64,000 bases of DNA from contig JAGMUV010000001.1 of assembly GCA_020744425.1 (NCBI GenBank), positions 5,828,001-5,892,000 on the forward strand, written 5' to 3'. This stretch comes from Dactylonectria macrodidyma (lineage: Eukaryota; Ascomycota; Sordariomycetes; Hypocreales; Nectriaceae). Below the pieces are notes generated by a model. The model had not been told where the DNA came from. It did not search any database and saw nothing but the letters and a program-made list of their open reading frames with translations. Both the position numbers and the translations under genes were made by a program. How positions within the stretch are numbered: the first letter of the stretch is position 1; each line of letters begins with the position of its first letter. Positions 57,562-64,000 of this stretch are shown here, one piece after another.

Positions 57562-59710
57562 ATGGCCAACTTTGCGCGATCTCTCAAAGCACCGTACCTT
57601 TCACCGCGGCTTCGACCTTCGATGCCAGGCCGAACAGTCTCCTCCTCCTCCGACGTGGCCGCCAGTAGCCCGCTCTCTGAGGACTTCGCAGACGTGGCCA
57701 TATCAGGACGCAATACGCCGACGCTGCCGAGTAGACGGGTTCCTGGACGGGACGGGTTCTGGGAGCCAGACGATGCTGGATATCTAGGATCCCAATTCCG
57801 AGGTGAGAGAGTTTTTCTCCTTTCCCTCCTTGTGTGTGCCGCATTCCATTGTCATTTTTTGTCGTCAGCCCTGCCTACCCTCACTTTCTCATCACACATG
57901 CCACAATCTGCTCGTGAGGAATGCTGCCATCCATCACACCGCGTCACCTTCACCGCCACGCGCACGGCGGCAGTGACGGGAATGCCTTCGTTTGGACGAT
58001 GGTATACGAGCATTATTATCGTCGCCAACAATCCCATACCGAGACATGATGGCATTTCTCCAATCCCCCTTGGCTAGGACGCCACATCCACGGATTCGCC
58101 CATGCACCATCCACTGAGATGGAGCACACACCACCCCTCCAACCGCAGTGCTGCACACCAGATCGAGAGGGGCCTCAAGCTAGGGGCATTCAGTCGAGGA
58201 GCCGCCACCCCACAGCACGACATGTCGATGAGACCTTTCCGTCCCCGCAGCCAATGGCACATTGACAACCATGGCTCATGGCTAATGGCGCATGCCGCGG
58301 GTGCGGGCGGTGGGTTTCCATGCTTCCAAGCGTTGCTAGCGGCATCCCAATTCCGAAACCTATTTCGTTGGACTGGTGGCTCTTGCTGTTGGCCTTTTGC
58401 GGCCCGCTGCATGCTGTCCGCTGCCCGTCTTCTAAACTGAAGAGTATTTGTCTGCCCAGCCACTTGGTCTGGATTCTGGATTCTGGACCCTGTACGGAGT
58501 AGTAGTGGTCATCAATTACCCCACACACCAGTGGCGGGGTAGCGGCCCCATCTCGCCGGCCCAGCCGTTTTGAGACCCGCCAGTACCGCGTGCAAGTCGC
58601 TCTCGCTCTTTTCCTCCATGTCGCAGACTTATAAGTCTCGTCTCGCCCATCGTTTCTTCCTTTTGCCCTCTTATTTCGGATTGCCACCCTACTGCTCCCC
58701 CAATTTACCATCAATATTTGCCAGACCTTCGTCTTCTCGGCCGACACCAATGGCTCACATGTCTCCTCTTTCTAGATGACTACGATACCGCTTCCGCTTC
58801 GTCCTCCCGCCCGAGCACTCCTCGAAGTCACGCCAACAACGGCAGTCATCCCATAGCCATTGAACTACCTCAGCATCGGCGCTTTAGTACCGCTCCCACG
58901 CGCACTCCGCCAGAGGCTCTGTCGGCAAGGGGAGATCTTCCAGGGTAAGATCGTCGGATACATCTCCCTATCCACCCCTCTTAGTGATGCCAAATAAACT
59001 AAATAGATATCCGCAGAGGTTATTTTCCCCTACACGAGGATCCCAACAGTCGTGTCCATCGACCTCATCCGTTTCAAGCTCATCACGACGCCAGGATGGC
59101 CAGACATCAATCCCTTGGTCTTGTCGCTGACCGCCCGACGTCACACCCAGCGACCACTTTATCTATGACCCAGTCCAACACCCCAGTCGCCTCTTTCCTC
59201 CCTGCTGGATTCCACGACAGTCCACTGCCCATGGGCAAATACTATCCTTCCAACTATGAGCAGCGAAACACCAGCCAGACGAACCTGCGCCAGTCAATTC
59301 GGGGTTCTCTGCCGTCGTCGTCCACCTCGACCACTAACTCAGACGGGAACCTCCAGCCACCGGACCGTTCTCACATTGCAACGCCTGAGTCGGAGATTCA
59401 ACGCAAGCTGCAACAATATCAGCGCGACATGGTTGCCCAGGCCAGAATGGCTGCCAACGAGATCCTTAGTAGTTCTGTCAATACAGACGCAAGGCTGGGA
59501 ACCGGCAGGTCTTTCGGCAGCATGCGCATTCAGAATACTCGATTTACCGCCCCAGCTCCCCTTAAGCCCAGATCTCCCAGACTCCTGCCCTTGGGTAGCC
59601 CAGGCCCTGTGACGCCGATGACACTTGAGTCTACTAGTGGATGCTACTTGAGCATGAAAAGAGTGGAAAGTACACGAGATGGGGGCTGTGGTGCTTCAGG
59701 CAGCCTGTGA
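57562..59710 (+). CDS. Disordered protein of unknown function with a long first intron
   Basis: Model: exons 57562-57802, 58776-58944 and 59017-59710, giving 367 residues. Intron 1 is 973 nt (donor GTGAGA, acceptor CTTTCTAG) and intron 2 is 72 nt. The joins give SQFRDDYDTASAS and LPGGYFPLHEDPNS. The protein is rich in S, P, T and R. Two stretches look conserved: PSNYEQRNTSQTNLR (about 215-229) and a helix ESEIQRKLQQYQRDMVAQARMAANEIL (about 263-290). No known domain is recognised. The C-terminal 25 residues are unusual in composition (many G, C and S), so a further intron or a different 3' end is possible. Exons 2-3 look coding; the exact ends are less sure. Confidence 0.65.
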
Positions 59711-60380
59711 TTTGTTGCTTGAGCCTCGCCACTATACTTTACTACCATTCACCTGAGGCGAAATTTGCACGCGAGCTTTTAAAGGCGGCCGCAGCACACC
59801 ACGCCGACTATGGACATTCACAGTTGTGTTTCATTTCCGGCGTTGTTGAATTTGGCCTTTTGGCAGCAGCATGATTGACTACGGGCCTGGGCGGGTTGGA
59901 GAATTCACGTGCCAATGCCGTTGATGGCATCGCAGCACAGATGGAAACATACGTACTTTGAAGGCATGATAGATACCCTTAGATTTGACGAGAACTCATG
60001 GAAGCATTCTTGATTTGACAACTTGACTCTGGACTCTCCTTCCACCATCAATCGTCATCGTTATTAGCGTTGAGTATTGCTATTCGTAATTAAATATTGC
60101 TATCCATGTAGCATTTCTAGATAAGCCCACTTTCTTACCTAGCGATAGTAATCCTATGTAATATTATAAGAACATACGAATATTAGAGGTAAGAGAACTA
60201 AATGAGTGTAATGTTATGCTAATTTAGAGACGGCTTTGCCGCAGCTAGGATCACGGGCTATGGCGGTGTGCTGTGCGGATAGCCATGGTCAACTGTGCAA
60301 ATAACAATACTCTTATCATTTCAACTAGGGGTATTCTTTAGTCCTCCTCTAAGAACGAGTAATTGTGTCCTCTTCCACAA
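59711..60380. other. AT-rich intergenic region between convergent genes
   Basis: About 670 bp between the unknown gene and the BAR-SH3 gene. The part at 60060-60230 is clearly richer in AT than its surroundings (many ATTA, TATA and TAAT motifs), which could reflect a decayed repeat. No gene seen. Confidence 0.55.
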
Positions 60381-61920
60381 TTAGCTTGAGGCGATTGGCG
60401 CGCAGTAGTTGGCTGGGAAATTTCCCTGGTAACCCCTCAGTTCTCCTCTCCACCAGTCCTGGTCGGTGTCTGTTTTGTGTATGATCCGAATTCTGTCCCC
60501 CGCTCTGAAGGATAGTTCATCCGTTCCCTGTCCTTGAAAGTCGTACTGAGCCTCGACGAACTCGGCCTTTATCTTTGGCTTCGGTCCCGGTGGTGGGGGT
60601 GGGGGTTTCTTCTTGGCTATGGCGGCTTGTCCGAAGTAGTCGCTTTGGCGAGATTGCAGGGACGGCGTGCTACGCTGTCCGCGTAAGACTGTGGCGGTCG
60701 TGAAATCGGTCGGTACACCCAGGCCGCTAGGCGTAGAAGTCTGCGACGAAATTCTCTGCGAAGCCGGGGAAGGCTCATTGCGAGGTTGCGGGCTTGCAGC
60801 AGGAGACGGTTGGCGCTGGGACGTGGCTGAAGATATGCGACTTAGAGGAGCCTTCATCAGTTGGGAAGACGATGTTCGGCCCCTCTCTGGACGATCAGAC
60901 TCCGTCCTCCTCATCCCAAGGCGTTTTCGAACAATTGAGAAGCCTTCAACTTCTGATACAATTGGTGCAAATGCTTGCTCCCATTCAGTAACGACATCGT
61001 GCATAGGAGGTGATGGCGATGGGAACCCATGCTCCTGGCAGTACTCATGAACGACAGTGTAACAGAGGCCCAGCAGTCGATTTTGAATCAAGATGACATT
61101 GGCAAGGAGGTGCGGAAGAAGGCTAGACATAGCTTGCACGAGTGGAGGAAGAGTTTCCCGCAGGTGAGAATCTGCAGTTTCGAAAGCCTAGTGACGTTAA
61201 TGTAAGTAGGCAGCGACGCGTTTAAACCACGACAAATGGCGTCAGTGGTTTTGGGGAGCCTGTACAAACCTCCGAATAGACCGACAAGTCCCCCTGGGCC
61301 TTTGCTAGCTGTGTCTCCTCCTTCGCCGTTTTTCCAGGCTTTCTTTGCAACTTTTGAACCTTGGCTTGCACGGTCTCAAAGTCAACGCGCATTTTTTCCC
61401 GCTTCTTAATCGTCTTTTTGATGGGCTGAATCATATCCTTCGCGTCAGTCGCAGGACGAAGGAGCATCGTTTCTATGGCGGTGATCTCGTCTCTCATTTC
61501 CTCGTGGAGACCAGAATAAGCTTGATGCATGCCAGACGTCCGTTCCAGCATTTCGTGAGGTGTGGCATCGTGGATGACACGCCTTTCCTGGTCGCCATCT
61601 TCATCTGCACTGCCGGAAGCCTCAATAGGGACATATAGATCCTGGAAGGCGCTGGCAATACCGAGCTGGGAGACAGCCATGTCGTGCCAGCCGACTTGGA
61701 GACACTTCGCCTCATTGATGATCTATAGATTCATGTGAATGGCGGGGTATCGTCAGCTCACAGAGGGGCGCACCTTGGAGATGGCAATATCGCCAGCCTC
61801 GTAGTCCTTGATGAGATAGGTGACATTGTGATCGTCGGCGGGGGTGTGCTTCACCAGCTTTCCCAGCCTGGTCTGTACCGACTGCATCGAGTCGGTCGTC
61901 TTACTTCGCCAGGTTGACAT
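60381..61920 (-). CDS. BAR-SH3 adaptor protein (amphiphysin/Rvs167-like)
   Basis: Predicted to bind and bend membranes at endocytic sites or endosomes. Exons are 61774-61920, 61270-61722 and 60381-61187, giving 468 residues. The N-terminal BAR domain covers about residues 1-240; typical segments are CLQVGWHDMAVSQLGIASAFQ and the charged helix MIQPIKKTIKKREKMRVDFETVQAKVQKLQ. A disordered S/P/R-rich linker (about 270-385) follows, then PPPPPPGPKPK and a C-terminal SH3 domain (about 401-465: EAQYDFQGQGTDELSF...DWWRGEL...GNFPANY). The N-terminus (STWRSKTTDSMQSVQTRLGKL) differs from what I expect for canonical Rvs167, so this may be a paralog specific to filamentous fungi. Comparison of the two would settle it. 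Confidence 0.9.
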
Positions 61921-63558
61921 GGCTGGCTGTAGAACTACTACCTATGTAGTAGAGGGCCACGGAAGCGATGAATTGTTTGTATGAAAGTGCTGCGATCTGC
62001 TGATCAGGGTTGCTGTGTATGCTTGGTTCAGTTCAAGGCTCCACTTGCGAGAGGAGACGTCGCAAGACACGAGATGTGTCTGTGTCCCGCAATGCAATAT
62101 GTGGCTTGGCTAGCGGCAGCGACGAAGCGATGAGACTCCGACAGGCGGATTGTGTGCTGTGAGAAGAAGAGTGAGGACTGGCTCGACGAAATGGACAGAA
62201 ATGTACGGACGGGCATCTTGGCATGGGAGATGATGGGGCCGTGTCTCCTGAAGTAGTACTGTACCCACTCCAGCGAACAGTTATTTCACATCTACGTAAT
62301 ACCCGGTACTTGCCTACCAACGTATCTACAGTATGTACCTATCAAACTAGTACTATGTACATATCCGTGTTAGCATAGACTTTCGTATCTGCATTCCTTC
62401 GTGCTCCAGAGTATGGTGGGATAGAGTACCGGGGTCATCCTAACGGATGTTGGTCTCTCTTACACTTGTTGGCCCTAAGAGCATGTAAGGAGGATGCGCA
62501 CTGCCCGAATCGTTGGGGGGGGAAGCTAGAGCCAAGAATCAGTGGATGATTAGCCGCTTAGCTGGAACCAGGTTGATTGGTAGACTCAGGAACTCGGCAC
62601 TGTTGGTCCCTGTCACAGTGCCACTTGGAACACGCGTAGTTTCATCGACAAGTACGGGACACCACCCAACCTAACAACTGTTGGCGCTGACATTGATTCA
62701 AGGAGCTCACCGTACTACGGACATCGTGGGCGGATTTCCAGACTTGACACCTGAAATAGCATAATATTTTGCCGAGCTGAGCGCGTTATTCTTGGGTGGA
62801 CTGTCGGATATATCCCACAAGGTCGACCCCACCCTAGCGCCTATCCAAACTTCCAGAGCTCCCATCGCCCAGATTTGCGTCGTAGCAGCCCCCACTCTAT
62901 AGGGTAGCAAAGTAGTCGCATCACAGCAAGTCTCCTGGTAGATATTCCAGCACAACACTTGTGTTTTGTTTTTCCGTATAATAAGTGTTGTTCTTGCATG
63001 TGTAGTGTACTTTATGTCCTACTTCTAACTTGAGATCGCTGTGCATGTTGAAATGAATTCAATTTTGTAATCGGCTCTAGCATTCCGCAGCGGGGTTTGA
63101 AAACGTTAGCTCTAGTAACCAAGTCGAGATAGAGTGTGGTCGGATTAATCTATCATGTAGGTCTAATGCCTTCTCGAAAATGGAAGGTTACTACCGATTT
63201 TTTTTTGGCCATATGGCAATAACAACAACTATCACTTAACGCAATAGACACACTGATTAACTATAGGTACTAGGTAGCCTAAGTTGAGGTGAATAGAAGT
63301 ATGGATCCCAAGGGGATTGTAGTCCTTTAAGTTGACCCGACTCACGTGACTTGGCGTCGCGCATCAACGCCCTCGTATCATCCCACCTTGGATCAGCGCG
63401 TTTCGTCCCACGCTCATAGTGCCGTCGTCTCTAGGCAAGCAACTTCGCCCATCTGTCAAGTCCGAGTAGCGTGGCAATCGCCGTGGCAGATTTGAAGAGA
63501 ACCACCCCCGGGTGTTCACTGCCATGCAACTAGACTGTCCACGTCACCCGCGCAAGAA
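61921..63558. promoter_or_regulatory. Divergent promoter region of the BAR-SH3 gene and the DUF2439 gene
   Basis: About 1.6 kb between divergent ATGs. It is partly AT-rich (62.9-63.3 kb) and has short GTACCTA-type motifs. Frames on the minus strand (about 62.0-62.3 and 62.7-62.96 kb) show no recognisable product. Confidence 0.5.
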
Positions 63559-64000
63559 ATGGCTGGCCCCTCTAAACATGGCGCCGCTCCCGGCGGCCCG
63601 GTGCCAGCGTCCGCCATCGTCTTGGACTTCATCTGTCTATTCACCCACGACTTGAAGCGGAAGCAGAAACGATGGCAGGATGGAATTCTGAAGTATCATA
63701 CCTTCAACAAGCGAATTATGGTCTCTGATGACCGTGGCCACTTCATTGGAGATGCCCATTGGCAGGCAGAAGCCGACATCGAACCTGGAGACGAATTCCA
63801 ATTAGACCGCGGTGCAGCCATCGTCCAAGTATCGGATTGCACTGGTCAACGGGAGCAGGATTTGACTGAGCTCCTCGATAAACGAGCTAGAGATGTTGAA
63901 AAGCGCCGCGCTAATGCCATATCTCGGACGCCGAGATCCAGCGTTGCTGCTACTTCGTCGCCGGCGCAGGATCAATCTGGTCATTTTCAACTTCGCCATC
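63559..64000 (+). CDS. DUF2439 protein, ZGRF1/Mte1/Dbl2-type N-terminus (partial)
   Basis: First 147 codons of a gene cut by the right edge. The domain seen at about residues 17-95 (VLDFICLFTHDLKRKQKRWQDG, LKYHTFNKRIMVSDDRGHFIGDAHW, GDEFQLDRGAAIVQV) is the DUF2439 module found at the N-terminus of fungal Mte1 and Dbl2 and of animal ZGRF1, proteins that work with Mph1/FANCM-type or other helicases at recombination intermediates. Residues 100-120 form a charged helix and the end looks disordered. No intron was seen in the visible part. Whether the full protein also carries a helicase or zinc-finger region lies beyond the window. Confidence 0.82.
   Translation, partial: MAGPSKHGAAPGGPVPASAIVLDFICLFTHDLKRKQKRWQDGILKYHTFNKRIMVSDDRGHFIGDAHWQAEADIEPGDEFQLDRGAAIVQVSDCTGQREQDLTELLDKRARDVEKRRANAISRTPRSSVAATSSPAQDQSGHFQLRH

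Overview
The window is nuclear DNA of a filamentous ascomycete (Pezizomycotina, most likely Sordariomycetes; Hypocreales is an impression only). Genes lie on both strands with no operons. They carry short spliceosomal introns, mostly 50-190 nt, with GTRNGT-type donors and CTAAC/CTGAC branch points close to AG. Many promoters and leaders are rich in pyrimidines. The protein families (Pmt1, Sec2, Sed5, Ssk1, Bot1/mS45, Gna1, BAR-SH3, DUF2439) are those of an ascomycete core genome. No viral, bacterial-type, CRISPR, rRNA or tRNA features were recognised. Splice sites were read by eye and checked by reading frame and family conservation. In every multi-exon model the exon lengths sum to whole codons, or match the phase at the window edge.

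Layout, left to right. (1) The 5' part of SF3A1/Prp21 (minus, cut by the left edge) is divergent from PMT1, a protein O-mannosyltransferase (plus). (2) SEC2, a Rab exchange factor (minus), probably starts in an 8-nt first coding exon; about 4 kb upstream of it carries no convincing gene. (3) A very large disordered protein of about 3,066 residues (minus, three exons) carries PGQ-rich, GGP and poly-Q repeats and has no recognised function. (4) The t-SNARE gene SED5 (plus). (5) Three oxidoreductases lie together: an aldo-keto reductase, a zinc-dependent polyol dehydrogenase, and a KduD-like SDR divergent from it. The last two share a 1.6 kb promoter holding five 13-bp tandem repeats. (6) GNA1 (minus) is divergent from a DAG-lipase-like class-3 lipase (plus). 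Then come an intronless GH43 enzyme with no visible signal peptide and a CCDC97-like protein (both minus), and a decayed MITE-like element. (7) The HOG-pathway response regulator SSK1 (plus) has a 3-codon upstream ORF whose stop overlaps its start codon. (8) Mitoribosomal protein mS45/Bot1 (plus), a tyrosine-phosphatase-like protein (minus), a 63-residue cysteine-rich protein built from three small exons (minus), and a four-helix membrane protein (plus). (9) An unknown disordered protein with a 973-nt first intron (plus), a BAR-SH3 adaptor (minus), and the start of a ZGRF1/Mte1-type DUF2439 protein (plus, cut by the right edge).

Taken together this is mostly housekeeping: splicing (SF3A1, CCDC97-like), secretion and membrane traffic (Sec2, Sed5, BAR-SH3), glycosylation and wall precursors (Pmt1, Gna1), stress signalling (Ssk1) and mitochondrial translation. 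The parts that look more accessory are the oxidoreductase trio, the GH43 gene, the repeat-rich giant, the small cysteine-rich gene and the MITE relic.
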